64,000 bases of DNA from Pseudomonadota bacterium (lineage in GTDB: Bacteria > Myxococcota_A > UBA9160 > SZUA-336): assembly GCA_003247575.1 (NCBI GenBank), contig QJZC01000029.1, positions 54,039 through 118,038 on the forward strand, written 5' to 3'. Both the position numbers and the translations under genes were made by a program. This document shows positions 37,263 to 48,100 of this stretch, piece by piece. Each line of letters opens with the position of its first letter. Within the stretch, counting starts at the first letter, position 1. The notes below the pieces were generated by a model that was not told the origin of the DNA, made no database searches, and worked only from the letters and a program-made list of their open reading frames with translations.

Positions 37263-38144
37263 CTATGCATCCTCTGCGAGCTTTGCCAGGCCCGGAGCGG
37301 CTCCCGGCGAGCGCGCAGCCTCTCGAAGCAGCTCTCGCAGAGCAGACCGGCCGTCCTCCTCGAGCAACGGGAGTGTTCGACCGAGGTTCGCGGCCAGATA
37401 CGACACTGCCTCGACTCGAGCGACCGAGCGAAGGCGCTCGTCACTCCCATAGCCGGCGAGCCTCGCAACGTGCCGAAACAGGAGCAGCTGCGAGAGCCGC
37501 TTCGCCTTCGCGAGGGACTCGCCGAAATTCCCGAGCAAGCCGCCAACCGGAACCTCCGCGCGGGAACCGCCCGTCGTCGGCATGAATCCAGCCAGAGTCT
37601 CCAAGGTTTCGAGTAGCTTCACCACTTGCTGTCCGTTGTATTCGACCAGCTCCCGATCGAATATCGGCCCCTCTCCCTCGAGTGAGAGGTACACGCCCAG
37701 CAAAGAGTCTTCCGCGAGACGCGCCGCGACCTCTTCGGAGCCGAGCTCCTCGAGCTGTGGCTCGGCCAGCTGGCTCACGAAGCTCGTCGGAGATGCTCCC
37801 CCGGTGAGCTGCTCGGATACGAGCTTGCGGAACACCGCGCCAGAGTCGGCACTCGCATGCCGCGGCAGCAGAGTGAGGTCTCGCTCCGCAATCTGGCGGA
37901 GCAGCTCACGAACCTTCGAGCACTCCTGCGGAGACCAGCGGCGCGTCAGCGGAGGCAGCCCCATCTCGCGATATTGCGCGACGGAGAGCGAGCGATCGGC
38001 CGGTGTGAGTTCGTCCGCACATCCGGCCCCCATCGCTGCACACAGCATCGCGACCGCAGCTCCGATCGCAGTCCGAGCCCGTATTGTCCCGACGCGTATT
38101 ATCCGGACGCGCATTATCCGGACGCGCATCGTCCGACCCCGCAT
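37263..38144 (-). CDS. Hypothetical lipoprotein with repeated basic N-terminus
   Basis: 293 residues. The N-terminus is built of five-residue repeats (MRGRT, MRVRI, MRVRI, IRVGT) encoded by a 15-base tandem repeat, then a hydrophobic stretch and lipobox GAGCADEL. The mature part is helical and charged (ECSKVRELLRQIAERDLTLL, QLLLFRHVARLAGYGSDERL) with no recognised family. ATG 38144 has GGAGGG eight bases upstream; in-frame ATGs at 38129 and 38114 are alternatives made by the repeat. It is divergent from the DUF4331 gene. Confidence 0.68.
   Translation of the reverse strand: MRGRTMRVRIMRVRIIRVGTIRARTAIGAAVAMLCAAMGAGCADELTPADRSLSVAQYREMGLPPLTRRWSPQECSKVRELLRQIAERDLTLLPRHASADSGAVFRKLVSEQLTGGASPTSFVSQLAEPQLEELGSEEVAARLAEDSLLGVYLSLEGEGPIFDRELVEYNGQQVVKLLETLETLAGFMPTTGGSRAEVPVGGLLGNFGESLAKAKRLSQLLLFRHVARLAGYGSDERLRSVARVEAVSYLAANLGRTLPLLEEDGRSALRELLREAARSPGAAPGLAKLAEDA
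38081..38140. repeat. Four 15-base tandem repeats at a lipoprotein gene start
   Basis: Consecutive units GTATTGTCCCGACGC, GTATTATCCGGACGC, GCATTATCCGGACGC and GCATCGTCCGACCCC. Because 15 is a multiple of three, changes in copy number keep the reading frame but add or remove basic residues and alternative ATGs in the signal peptide of the gene at 37263-38144. Confidence 0.85.
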
Positions 38145-38398
38145 GTCTGACCCTCCACTTCGTCTGCAGTTCTCTGGGCACTGCGCTGGATTCAGCTTGC
38201 GTATCCCAAACGCTCCACTTCGTATCCAATTTAGAGCAACACACGGGAAATTACGTTGACTTTCGCTCGTTGGCATCCCAGGATCCCCTCAGCCATGGGG
38301 GATGATTCCCATGACGCTTTCCTTCCCACCTCACGCAGACCCACGCATCGCAGAAGCTCAAATCTGTCCTTCTGCTCGTTCGAAAGGAGCCGTAGTAG

Positions 38399-39379
38399 AT
38401 GCGCCTCAGAACTCTTCCTCATCTTGCGTCCGCAGTTTCGGGCCTGGCAACCGCGACCCTTGGCCTGCTGATCGCAGCACAACCCAGTCACGCCGCAGAT
38501 CACGTCGATCTCCCACGAGAGGCATCGACAGGTATGACGATCGACCGCCCGGACGCGGCCGTCACCGACTTCTGGACCTTCGTCAACGATGACAAGCTGG
38601 TCATGATCCTGGGCATCAATCCCTTCCTTCCGAAGGACGTGATGCACTACCGCTTCCCGACCGACGTCCGCTATCGGTTCAACATCGACAACCACTCCGG
38701 CGCAACGATCGGCGATGACGTCATCTCGCGAGAGTTCGGCGGCATCATTGCCTACCCGATGGGCATCTCGGAGGACATCGTCTTCGAAGTCACGTTCGAT
38801 GGGAGCGCCGCGCCGATCCTCTCCGTGACCGGCGCCGATGCAAAACACGTTCGCGTCTTCGCAGGGCTGCGCGCCGAGGCATTCATCTTCGCTCCGTTCG
38901 TGCGCAACAACATCGCGGGCATCGTCGTCGAGGTCCCGCTCGCGAAGGTCCTCGTAGACAAGCAGCAGCTGCTCATCTGGGGCACGACTTCGGTAACCAC
39001 ACCGGACGGCACGTTCACCGAGCTCGGAGGTCGCGCTCTGCGCTCGCAGTTCGGTCCCTTCGTGGACCTGAACGCACTGCATCCGCGAGACCACGTACTG
39101 AACGGCTTCATCACGCCGGACGTCGTCATCCTCGACACCGCGTCCGCGAGCGCCTTTCCGAACGGACGAACCTTGGCCGACGACGTGGTCGACATCGCGG
39201 TGGACTTCGAAAGCCTGGACACCGATCCCGCAGCGGCTGGTCTGGAGGATCAGTTCTGCGCTCCTGGGGGAGACTTCGCGCCCTGTCCGGTTCCCTCATC
39301 GGCGACGCCGGACGACATTCGATTCAAGTCGAGCTTTCCGTACCTCGGCGCGCCCTTCGGAAAGGGCGTCCAGCCCTGA
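38399..39379 (+). CDS. DUF4331 family exported protein
   Basis: 326 residues with a signal peptide (cleaved at SHA-ADHVD). ADHVDLPREASTGMTIDRPDAAVTDFWTFVND is the usual DUF4331 opening, and the rest alternates beta strands and loops (VVILDTASASAFPNGRTLADDVVDIAVDF). Family members are surface or secreted, and their function is unknown. AAGGAG precedes the ATG. It is followed 38 bases later by a TPR gene, a pairing I have also seen described in other genomes; co-function is inferred. Confidence 0.87.
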   Translation: MRLRTLPHLASAVSGLATATLGLLIAAQPSHAADHVDLPREASTGMTIDRPDAAVTDFWTFVNDDKLVMILGINPFLPKDVMHYRFPTDVRYRFNIDNHSGATIGDDVISREFGGIIAYPMGISEDIVFEVTFDGSAAPILSVTGADAKHVRVFAGLRAEAFIFAPFVRNNIAGIVVEVPLAKVLVDKQQLLIWGTTSVTTPDGTFTELGGRALRSQFGPFVDLNALHPRDHVLNGFITPDVVILDTASASAFPNGRTLADDVVDIAVDFESLDTDPAAAGLEDQFCAPGGDFAPCPVPSSATPDDIRFKSSFPYLGAPFGKGVQP

Positions 39380-39417
39380 ACGTCCCAGCGAGCCCTCGAT
39401 TCAGGAGTCGCCTGATC

Positions 39418-40491
39418 ATGCGCTGGATCTCTTCTCTGGTATCGATCTTCAGTATCGCCCTCGCCTGTGCGGGTGCCTTCGCCAGCGAGGATCCACCGGA
39501 TCCAGACTTCCGAATCCGGTTCTATGAGAGGAAGCTCGAAGATCATCCCGATCTGTTCGCGGGTCACGCGGCTCTCGGGACGGCGTATCTCGACAAGGCG
39601 CGGCAGTCCCACGACGTGGTGTGGATCGGCAAGGCTCGCACGGCTCTCGAGCGCTCACTGAAGCTTCAACCGAACCTGAACGCGCTCGTCGCAATGGCAG
39701 CGCTCTGCAGCTTCTCCCACCGCTTCGAGTGCGCGCTCGAGTACGCCGCCCGCGCGGCGAGCGCCCGGGCGGACGATACCCGTATCCGCTCCATCCGAAT
39801 GGAGGCCTATCTCGGACTCGGAAGGACGGATGCCGCGAAGGCCCTGCTCGAGTCTTCCTCGCCCGCAGACGACGACCCACTGCTCTACGCAGCCCGCGGG
39901 CGCTGGCTGGCGGAGCTCGGCCGCTACGACGAAGCCAGACGCGCGTTCGCCGACGCAGCCGAACGAGGCCGAAACCTGGGCGCAACCGATCTCGCAATCT
40001 GGTCGGATACGAACGCTGCAGGAATGCTGCTGGACTCTGGACGCGCGGAGCCCGCGCTGGCCCACCTCGAAGCCGCCTCCGAGCTGGAGGCCAGCAGCCC
40101 TCCGGTTGCCACGGCTCTCCGCATCCACTGGGCCGAGTACCAGCACGCTCGCGGCGAGCGCGAGCAGGCGCTCTCCATCTACGAAGAAATCCTCGACGAA
40201 GCCGAAGACCCAGAGATCGCGCGTCGCGCCTTCGTGCTGGCGCAGGAGCTCGGTCGGGACGAGCAAGCGCAGAGCTTGTTCGAGCGCGCCGAACGCGCCG
40301 CCGAATCGGTACTCGCAGCGAGTGAGATCTACTCACTCGAAACCCATGCGCGCCTGTACGCGGACGCGCGCGTGAAGCTCGAGCGCGCCGAGCAGCTCGC
40401 AGAGCGCAACCTCGAGTGGAAGCGAGACCGAGCGGCACGCGAGACGCTCGAGTACGTTCGGGATCGGCTCGCAGCAACTCGGCCTCAGTAG
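39418..40491 (+). CDS. Exported tetratricopeptide-repeat protein
   Basis: 357 residues: signal peptide (SIFSIALACAGAFA-SE) then TPR-like helix pairs from about residue 30 to the end (AGHAALGTAYLDKARQSHD, YAARGRWLAELGRYDEARRAF, IHWAEYQHARGEREQALSIYEEIL). It probably acts as a protein scaffold in the periplasm. Its closeness to the DUF4331 gene suggests a shared operon. Confidence 0.85.
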   Translation: MRWISSLVSIFSIALACAGAFASEDPPDPDFRIRFYERKLEDHPDLFAGHAALGTAYLDKARQSHDVVWIGKARTALERSLKLQPNLNALVAMAALCSFSHRFECALEYAARAASARADDTRIRSIRMEAYLGLGRTDAAKALLESSSPADDDPLLYAARGRWLAELGRYDEARRAFADAAERGRNLGATDLAIWSDTNAAGMLLDSGRAEPALAHLEAASELEASSPPVATALRIHWAEYQHARGEREQALSIYEEILDEAEDPEIARRAFVLAQELGRDEQAQSLFERAERAAESVLAASEIYSLETHARLYADARVKLERAEQLAERNLEWKRDRAARETLEYVRDRLAATRPQ

Positions 40492-40592
40492 ATGTAGCCA
40501 ACCGGCACCGCCCCGGCCTAAACGGCCGAGACCGACGACGGCGACAAGACGGTGGTCAGCTCCATCGGCTCGGCAGTATGCTCGGGAACGGA

Positions 40593-41330
40593 ATGAGCGC
40601 GCGAGACAGAAGAGAGGAGCGCCCGCAGGCTTCGCAGTGCTCGCCGGATGCGATTCAGGCGATCCTCGTTCTCGAGCAGTGCGAGGTCTTCGAGAGTCTT
40701 ACTCGAAAGACCGTGCAGACACTCTTCGAGTTGGGGAAGGTCCGGTCTCTGCGAAAGGGCGATCTCCTGTTTCCGCAGGGGGATGACACGAGCGCACTGC
40801 ACGTCGTCCTCTCCGGCTCCGTGCGCATCGAGGTCGTCTCGTCGGATGGACATCGGCTCGCCCATCGCCACCTCGGCCCGCGAGAGACCTTCGGCGAGAT
40901 CTCGGTCTTAGACGGTGGGCCGCGCACCGCCGCCGCCCGCGCGCTCGAAGCGAGTCGAGTCTTCTCGATCGAGCGGGAGCGCTGCCTGAGCTTCCTCACC
41001 GATCACCCGAGCTGTGCGCTCGCTCTAGCCAGCCTGCTCGCCCGCCGGATTCGCGCAACTTCCCACCTGCTCGAGGACACCCTGTTCCTCGGCGCCTGCG
41101 CACGCGTCGCTCGGATGCTCGTCGTTCTCGTGCACGGACATGGACGTCCCCTCCGCGGCGGTCACGTGATCGAGGTCACACACGAGGAGCTGAGTCAACG
41201 GACCGGGCTGCATCGGGTCAGCGTCACCAATCAGCTGCAGCGACTTCAGGAGATGGAACTGGTGGAGATCGACCGCGGTTTGGTGCTGGTGCGCGACATC
41301 GCTCGACTCGAGGCGCTCTCGGCTGGCTGA
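40593..41330 (+). CDS. Crp/Fnr-family transcriptional regulator
   Basis: About 245 residues. The cyclic-nucleotide-type sensor domain (LRKGDLLFPQGDDTSALHVVLSGSVRIEV, FGEISVLDGGPRTAAARA) lies at ~45-150, and the HTH (VTHEELSQRTGLHRVSVTNQLQRLQEMEL) near 195-225. There is no N-terminal Fe-S Cys cluster like that of Fnr, so it may bind cAMP, haem/NO or another ligand. It could regulate the downstream peroxidase-P450 gene, 265 bases on, or the nir/nor operons. An ATG at 40578 is an alternative start. Confidence 0.87.
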   Translation: MSARDRREERPQASQCSPDAIQAILVLEQCEVFESLTRKTVQTLFELGKVRSLRKGDLLFPQGDDTSALHVVLSGSVRIEVVSSDGHRLAHRHLGPRETFGEISVLDGGPRTAAARALEASRVFSIERERCLSFLTDHPSCALALASLLARRIRATSHLLEDTLFLGACARVARMLVVLVHGHGRPLRGGHVIEVTHEELSQRTGLHRVSVTNQLQRLQEMELVEIDRGLVLVRDIARLEALSAG

Positions 41331-41595
41331 GCAACCGCACGACCCTTGGGTCGATTGCGACGCAGCGTAGATACGCCGCGCGCTCCGGTTGATGGAATCC
41401 CCCGCGACCTCGAGGGAGATAGAGCTCGAACTCGTTCCCGGAATGACGCGGAGTGTAGCCGCGACTACGTCGATTCGGGGACGGCACGACGTACACTGGG
41501 ATCTGCGTCCGTGTGAGCCCGAGTCTGCCCGCGTCCGACGCGCGGGCGCGAGCGAGGCGGACACAACAGTCAACAAACCCGTGAAGGAGCGTGCC

Positions 41596-44500
41596 ATGCC
41601 CCCCGAGAGCGCAAGCAAGCAGATGCGGGCCGTCACCGAGCTGACGGTGGTGGCGGACATCAAGCCCGGCTTGGTCGAGATCCGCGAGACCATCTCGTAC
41701 GCGACCCGCGCCGCGGTTCTGCTGCGCACTCTCTACGAGCTGCGGCGAGCAAGCATCGAAGAGCTCCAGAGCGTCGTCCCCATGGGCGCGCTCGAACGGC
41801 TCGGGTTTCTGCACTTCGTTCGCTTCGGAATCATCGACAACCGCAGACTGCTGCTGACGACGACCTTCGACGGCGCTTGGGAGCCGTATATCCGCGCCAT
41901 CGCGAACCAAGCCGGCCCGATTCTGGACGTGATCTTCTGCAACTGTGTCGGCTACGAGGACCACGCCTCGGATATGGGCTACGAGCGATTCGCAGAGTGG
42001 GTGCGAAAGCACCAGGTCACATCGCAGTTCTTCTTTGCGGACGCACCCGGAACTACCGTAAAGGACGTACGCCTGCTGCAACAGCAGGACGACGCGCGTC
42101 GCGGAACCAACGGTCATGAAGGCGCGAAACGACGCCGCAAGCACGAGACGATCGAGCTGCACGAGCGGCTGCAAGAAGATTCCGTGACGCTTCCCGACAC
42201 GCAGGCGGGGGCCGCACTGCTGGCACTCCACTCCTTGCGCGAGTTCTATCCCGACCCCCCGATCGGCAGTCTGCGCCGCGACCACCTGTTCCTCCACCGA
42301 ACGGCGCACCTGCTCCTTCACGGTCAGGAGTTCGGGGCCCTACCCACAGACATCCCCACGGTCGGCGCGGATGAATGGGAAAAGGCCAAGCAGTGGTTCG
42401 CGCGGCGGGAGGCACCCGAGCCCGAACGAGAACGCCGCGCGCATCGATTCACACCGCGCTCCAGCGATATTCAACATGGGATCCTCGATCGCTACGGCGA
42501 CACGACCCACGGCTGCCTGGTGCTGTGCAGGGTCCACTCTCTCCGCGCAGCGCGCGACTTTCTCCGGGACCAGATCGAGACGCTTCGCAAGCGCGATCCC
42601 TTTACGATGAACATCGCCTTCACCCTGAACGGCCTGCGCTCGCTCGGACTACAGGAACACGAGCTCGCACAGCTACCCGCAGAGTTTCGCGAAGGCATGG
42701 AGGCGAGGGCGGGCTGGCTGGGAGACCGCGGCCCGAATCATCCGCGCCACTGGAAGCTTCCACGCGCGAACTGGCCGCTCGAAGGCCCCGCGGATCGGCC
42801 TCCAGTTCGCCTCTCGACCGTAGACTTCGTGATCCAGCTCCAGCTGGGAGCCCCGATCGAGCAGGGAGATCACCTGTGGTCCGCCTCGCACCCGCTCTAC
42901 CCTCACGTCGAGGAGCTCGCACGCCGTGCTGCGCCGGGCGTACAGTTTCTGGCGGTCGAGCCGATGCTCCGCAAGCCCGCCGCCAACGGTCCGGTCGAGC
43001 ACTTCGGCTTTCTAGATGGAATCAGTCAGCCGACTACACAGCAAGCAGGGCCGGAGCGAGACCGGATCCCACTCGGAGATCTCCTGATCGGATACCCCGA
43101 CAGTCAGGGGGACTCCCCGCAGGCACCCCTCGACATTCTCGATCAGGGCAGCTTTCTCGCACTGCGAAAGCTCCACCAAGACGTCGGCCAGTTCCGAGCG
43201 GTGCTCGAGTCCGAGGGCAGGAAGATCTCCAAGCGAGACGGCGCAGAAAAGCTCGCAGCACGCATGATGGGACGAACCTACGAGGGAGCCCCCCTGACCA
43301 GTTGCCCCTCGAAGCCCGCCGAGAACGACTTCACCTATACGAACGACCGAGATGGAAGCGCCTGCCCGCTACAAGCCCACGTCCGCTTGGCGAATCCGCG
43401 CGAGGGCGCGCCGGCTCGACTGCTCCGACGTGGATTCTCCTACGGCGCCCGCTTCGAAGACCTCCCCGAGGATCCGAATCGCGGGCTCTTCTTCATGGCC
43501 TACAACGCGAGTCTGGCCGATCAGTTCGAACAGATTCAGCGCTGGCTCACCGGGGCGAACATCACCGGGCTGTCCTCCCGCGACAATGATCCGATCCTGG
43601 GCCTGCCGGAGCCCGGAAAGCGGCGGACCTTGCGACTCCTGGACGAGCACGGACAGCCCCAGCTGATCGACTTGCAGGACAAGCCGTTCGTCACACTCGA
43701 ATGGGGAGCCTATCTCTTCGTTCCCTCGCTTCCAGGACTCGAGCGACTCACCAACCACTGCGTGAGTCCAGCCGAGCGAGGCGACGATCTCATCGAACAG
43801 CTCGAGAAGCTGCGGCAGGTCGAGGGAGACGAAGAAGCGCAAATGGCTTGGAAGAAGCTGCTCGAAGACCCGGGCGCCCGTCCCAAGGCAGCCGAAGTCT
43901 GGGCGGCAATTCGAGCGCGGGGGGGCGTGCTCGAGACACCGTATGGATTCCTCGTGGGAAGCCAGGAGGCGGTGATGAACATCTTTCGAGACGAGGCAAC
44001 CTTCTCGGTCCGTGGATACTGGGAGCGCCAGCGCGACTCACTCGGGGAGCACTACCTAGGCATGGATCCGAAGGCCATCCCGATCCAGTCCGTCGAAGAT
44101 CCCGCAGCGCTGGAGCTCGACCGCGAGTTCTGCGCGAAGGTCGGAGACTACCGCTACTGGGCGGAGTCCACGGCTGCGAATGCTTGGATCGGAGACGTTC
44201 AGCAGGGGCCGGCTTTCGACCGCGCTCGCGCTTGCACCTTCGCGGCCCTCGCTCTGATCGCCGGCAGCTCGCGCGAACCGGTACGCGTCAAGCTGACGAG
44301 CTTCGTGCGGAACGTGATCGCGGCCGTGTCGCAGCAGTGGTTCGAGCTGCCCGACGGCGAGCTCATGAAGCTCGGCGGCATCTATGGCGAAGCGGGTGAG
44401 GAGGAGCCCGCACGCTGTCCCCACGACTTCGGAGCCACCGCGCGCTACGTGTTCTCCCCCAACCCGACGGACTTCGTAGAGCGAGAAGGTCAGCAGCGCG

Positions 44501-45180
44501 GACAGCGCCTACGCCAGGCCGCACTCGACTACGTGCGCAGGACCGAGTCGCCTCGCAACGGAACCCTGCTCGCACACCTGCGATCCGAGCACAACTCCGA
44601 CGACGTGATCGCACGCGTCCTCGTGGGGGCGGTACACGGATTCGTGGGACCCACCGGAGGCAGCCTCTTCTCGGTGTTGGACCAATGGCTCGAGAACGAG
44701 GACTTGTGGCGCCATCAGCAGGCGCTGCTCGCGCGCTCGTACGAAGACGCTCCGACCTCTGCCTTCGTGCGCGCGAAGGCGGTGCTCGGGGACGCGGTCG
44801 TGCGCACGATGCAAAGAAACCCCTTCCCCTATGTCCTGCACCGGATGCCCGTGCGCAACACCACGATCTGCAATGTGGAGGTACCCGCCGGCGCGCGCGT
44901 GGTTCTCGGGCTGGTCTCGGCGGCACAGGAGCAGCCGGGAAAGACCGAGGTCCTGTTCGGTGGAATCTACGGAACGAATCGCGCCCCGGTCCACGCATGT
45001 CCCGGACACGAGATGGCGCTGGGTACGATCCTCGGGATCCTGAGCGCTCTGCTCGAGAGCGCGATCCTGGAACCCCAACCCGGACGTCAGTTCACGCTCG
45101 AACTCAGGCAATCCGCGGCAGCGGCGCTGCGCGCGACTCAGCAATCGAGCAAAGCGGCGAGCTCCGAAGAACGCTCGTAG
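41596..45180 (+). CDS. DyP-type peroxidase / cytochrome P450-like fusion haemoprotein
   Basis: 1,194 residues from ATG 41596 (AAGGAG upstream). Residues ~1-165 are an unassigned alpha+beta domain (LHFVRFGIIDNRRLLLTTTF, DVIFCNCVGYEDHA). Residues ~285-720 are a DyP peroxidase: GFLDGISQP (471-479, GxxDG), CPLQAHVRLANPR (590-602, presumed proximal His595) and RGLFFMAYNASLADQFEQIQ (629-648). Residues ~770-1175 are P450-like: an I-helix-like VLVGAVHGFVGPT (1008-1020) and the thiolate loop APVHACPGHEMALG (C1135). The usual ExxR of helix K is not evident; that position reads AVVR or TMQR before NPFPYVLHR. There is no signal peptide or membrane segment, so it is cytosolic. It overlaps the cyclase gene by 43 bases, tail to tail. 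Confidence 0.88.
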   Translation: MPPESASKQMRAVTELTVVADIKPGLVEIRETISYATRAAVLLRTLYELRRASIEELQSVVPMGALERLGFLHFVRFGIIDNRRLLLTTTFDGAWEPYIRAIANQAGPILDVIFCNCVGYEDHASDMGYERFAEWVRKHQVTSQFFFADAPGTTVKDVRLLQQQDDARRGTNGHEGAKRRRKHETIELHERLQEDSVTLPDTQAGAALLALHSLREFYPDPPIGSLRRDHLFLHRTAHLLLHGQEFGALPTDIPTVGADEWEKAKQWFARREAPEPERERRAHRFTPRSSDIQHGILDRYGDTTHGCLVLCRVHSLRAARDFLRDQIETLRKRDPFTMNIAFTLNGLRSLGLQEHELAQLPAEFREGMEARAGWLGDRGPNHPRHWKLPRANWPLEGPADRPPVRLSTVDFVIQLQLGAPIEQGDHLWSASHPLYPHVEELARRAAPGVQFLAVEPMLRKPAANGPVEHFGFLDGISQPTTQQAGPERDRIPLGDLLIGYPDSQGDSPQAPLDILDQGSFLALRKLHQDVGQFRAVLESEGRKISKRDGAEKLAARMMGRTYEGAPLTSCPSKPAENDFTYTNDRDGSACPLQAHVRLANPREGAPARLLRRGFSYGARFEDLPEDPNRGLFFMAYNASLADQFEQIQRWLTGANITGLSSRDNDPILGLPEPGKRRTLRLLDEHGQPQLIDLQDKPFVTLEWGAYLFVPSLPGLERLTNHCVSPAERGDDLIEQLEKLRQVEGDEEAQMAWKKLLEDPGARPKAAEVWAAIRARGGVLETPYGFLVGSQEAVMNIFRDEATFSVRGYWERQRDSLGEHYLGMDPKAIPIQSVEDPAALELDREFCAKVGDYRYWAESTAANAWIGDVQQGPAFDRARACTFAALALIAGSSREPVRVKLTSFVRNVIAAVSQQWFELPDGELMKLGGIYGEAGEEEPARCPHDFGATARYVFSPNPTDFVEREGQQRGQRLRQAALDYVRRTESPRNGTLLAHLRSEHNSDDVIARVLVGAVHGFVGPTGGSLFSVLDQWLENEDLWRHQQALLARSYEDAPTSAFVRAKAVLGDAVVRTMQRNPFPYVLHRMPVRNTTICNVEVPAGARVVLGLVSAAQEQPGKTEVLFGGIYGTNRAPVHACPGHEMALGTILGILSALLESAILEPQPGRQFTLELRQSAAAALRATQQSSKAASSEERS

Positions 45181-48100
45181 TGCCAGCGCATGTCCATTTC
45201 GAGGAGCGACCGACGCGCTGCCCCGACCAGCTGGCGAGCCAGCTCGGGGCGCGCCGAGGCCGCATGGAACTCCGCCAGGGCGAGCTCGGTGAGTGCGATT
45301 TCGCGGTTGGACCCCCGAGCCTGCGCAGCAGCGAGTGCAGCAGACAGCTGAGCGGGCGGTTCGAGGCCCGGTGCGTTCGCTCCGGGAAGCTTGCCCAGCA
45401 CTCGCAGTGCCATCCCCTCTCCAGCGCGATCCTCCAGAGCCGCGCGCTCGAGTGCCAGCTCGGCATAGTGCCGGGCGCCGTCGAGGTTCTTCGCGATGAG
45501 CATCGCCTCGGCCAAGAAACCGTAGTTGAGTGAGATGTAGAGACTCATTTCGTGAGACTCCAACCAGTGGCTCGTGCTCTCGAGCTGCTCGAGCGCCGTC
45601 GGATCCTGCGTGAGCATGAAGCGAGCGTAGGCAGCCTCGGAGCTCCCGCGGCCGTACAGATAGGGACCGCTCACACGTTCGCCGGCTGCGCGAACGATCT
45701 CCGAGATCTCGATGCACTCCTCCCAGCGTCCCTGCCAGGCGAACACGATCGCTCGGAAGGACTGAATCGACGCAACGACTGGGCTGCCAGATCGCTCGAC
45801 CCGATCGAGCGACTCGCGCATCAATTCATGCGCTGCACGGAAGTCTCCGAGCTCCGCCAGAATGAACCCTTTGGCCGCAACGGCGTACGCCCAACCCGTC
45901 GGCGCAGCGCCACTCGATTCTTCCGAGCGGTAGCGTTGCTTGAGCTCGAGGGACTGATCGAGCAGCCGCAGCGCCTCTTCGTAGTCGAAGGCCGCCGCAA
46001 GACTGATCCCTAGGTTGGCACACAGCTGCGCGATCAGCTTCGAGTTCTTCTGCGCCCGGGCGATCTCGAGGCCACGCTCGTACTCTTCGATCGACGCGCG
46101 CACATCCCCCCGGCTATAGCTCAGGAATCCGAGCCAGAAGCGAGCATGCCCGAGCTCGTCGAGGTCCTGGAGCTCTTCCGCATACTCGGCAGCCCGGCGT
46201 AGCGTGTCGAGCTGCTCGAGCGCAGGACTGAAAATGCAGGCAAACGCGCGACGACGGCAGATGTCGAGCCAGCGCCGGCGATGCTCGACGGAGGGCTCCA
46301 GCTGATCGAGCGCGCCGAGCGCCGCGGCGTACTGATCGCGTGCGCGGTCGAGCGCGGCGCTGGCCCAGGCCTTGTCGCCGGCCGCTTCTGCATAGCGGGC
46401 GGCTTCGAGATAGTTCGCCGCGCCTGCGTGATGGTACGCCAACGCTTCCTCAAAGCCATCGATCTCGGGATGCTGCTCCAGCACCTGCGCCACGTCGCGG
46501 TGAATCGCTCGCCGCTGCGCGAGCCGCACGGTGTGATACACCACCTCGCGTGTGATCCCGTGCTTGAATCGGAGCGTTCCCTCGGTTCCTCCCGCATAGA
46601 GCAGGTCGTTGGTCGCGAGCTCGCGCAGGATCTCGTCTCCCTCTCGATATCCGCTCACCCGTTCGAGTAACCAGGAAGGGATGATGTTGCCGATGACCGC
46701 GGCCGTCCGAACGAGCTCGGCCTGCGCCCAGGGCAGCTTCTGCACGCGTGCTTCGATCAAACCGTGCAAGTTGGAGGGAACGCGCGCGTCGAGCCGCGAG
46801 AGATCACCGAAGGTCCCGAGTGACTGACACAGCTCCTCGAGAAACAGCGGATTCCCGCCGGACTGTTCGTGGATCCGGGCAACGGCCCCGAGGTCGTGCC
46901 CGCCGGGGAGCAAGGCCACGATCGCTCGCGTGGACTCGGCCTCGTCGAAGGGGTCGATCCGCAGTGCCTCGATCTGATCAGCTGCCCCGCCCTGTGGCGC
47001 ACTCGGCCGCATCGCCAACAGCACGAGCAGAGGGACATCGTGGAGTCGCTTCATCAATAGCGCGGCGAGCTGTCGCGAAGCGTCGTCCGACCACTGCCAG
47101 TCATCGACGAAGATCACCATCGGCTGTCGCGCGGCAAACCTCTCGAACAGGAGCGCGAGCACGTCGGCGGAGTGACGATCCACCGGTCGCGCACCGCGCT
47201 CGGCACCCTCCCCTACCGCCAGTCCGATCAGGTGCACGACGTTCTCCAGATGCTCCTCGAGCCCTACGTCGCAAAGCCCCGCGCGCACCTTCTCCACCAG
47301 AAGGTCGCGTGAATCTACGCGGCTCAGCTGGAACATCTCCCGCAGAATCAAGCGCACCGGCTCGAGTGGGGCGACGCTGCCGTCTCCCGTGCAGTACGCT
47401 CGATGGACTGCCCAACCGAGTGCCTCGGCCCCACTGATGAACTCTTCCGAGCAACGCGTCTTGCCGACGCCGGGATCTCCGACCAGGCGCACCCCAGTCG
47501 GCCCACCGCGGCGCGCCTCGGCCAGGCGTGCGTGGAGACGCTCGAGCACGGCCTCGCGTCCAACGAAGGGAGCCAGGCCCCGACGCACACTGGCTTGGTA
47601 GCGCGTCTGCACTTCGGAACGGTTCAGGACTCGGAACAGAGGAATCGGCTCCGGCTTTCCCTTGAGGCGTGCAGGTGGGAGCTCCTCGGCATCGAAGAAT
47701 GGGAGCACCCCACGCAAGGTGGCCGCGCTTACCAAGATCGAGTCCACTTCGGCCAGACTGCACAGCCTTGCCGCAACGTTCGGCGGATCGCCGATCAACT
47801 CGTATCGCCCCTCGACCTCACCCCCCTCACAGATGAAGGTCAGCCCGGAGTGGATGCCGGAGTGCAGACGCGCGCGAAAGTTTGCAGGCAATAGATGCGG
47901 AAGGCGCAGCTCGCGAATCGCGCGATGCAGCTCGAGCGCAGCCTCGGTGGCACAGCGCACCGCATCCTCGCGGGGGACAGGGTGTCCGAACAACGCCAAC
48001 ACGCCGTCGCCGTACACACGGCACAGCACGCCGTGGTGCTCCTCGACGACGCGATACGCATGTGCCTTGAGCTCACGCAACAGGATTGCGATCACCTCGG

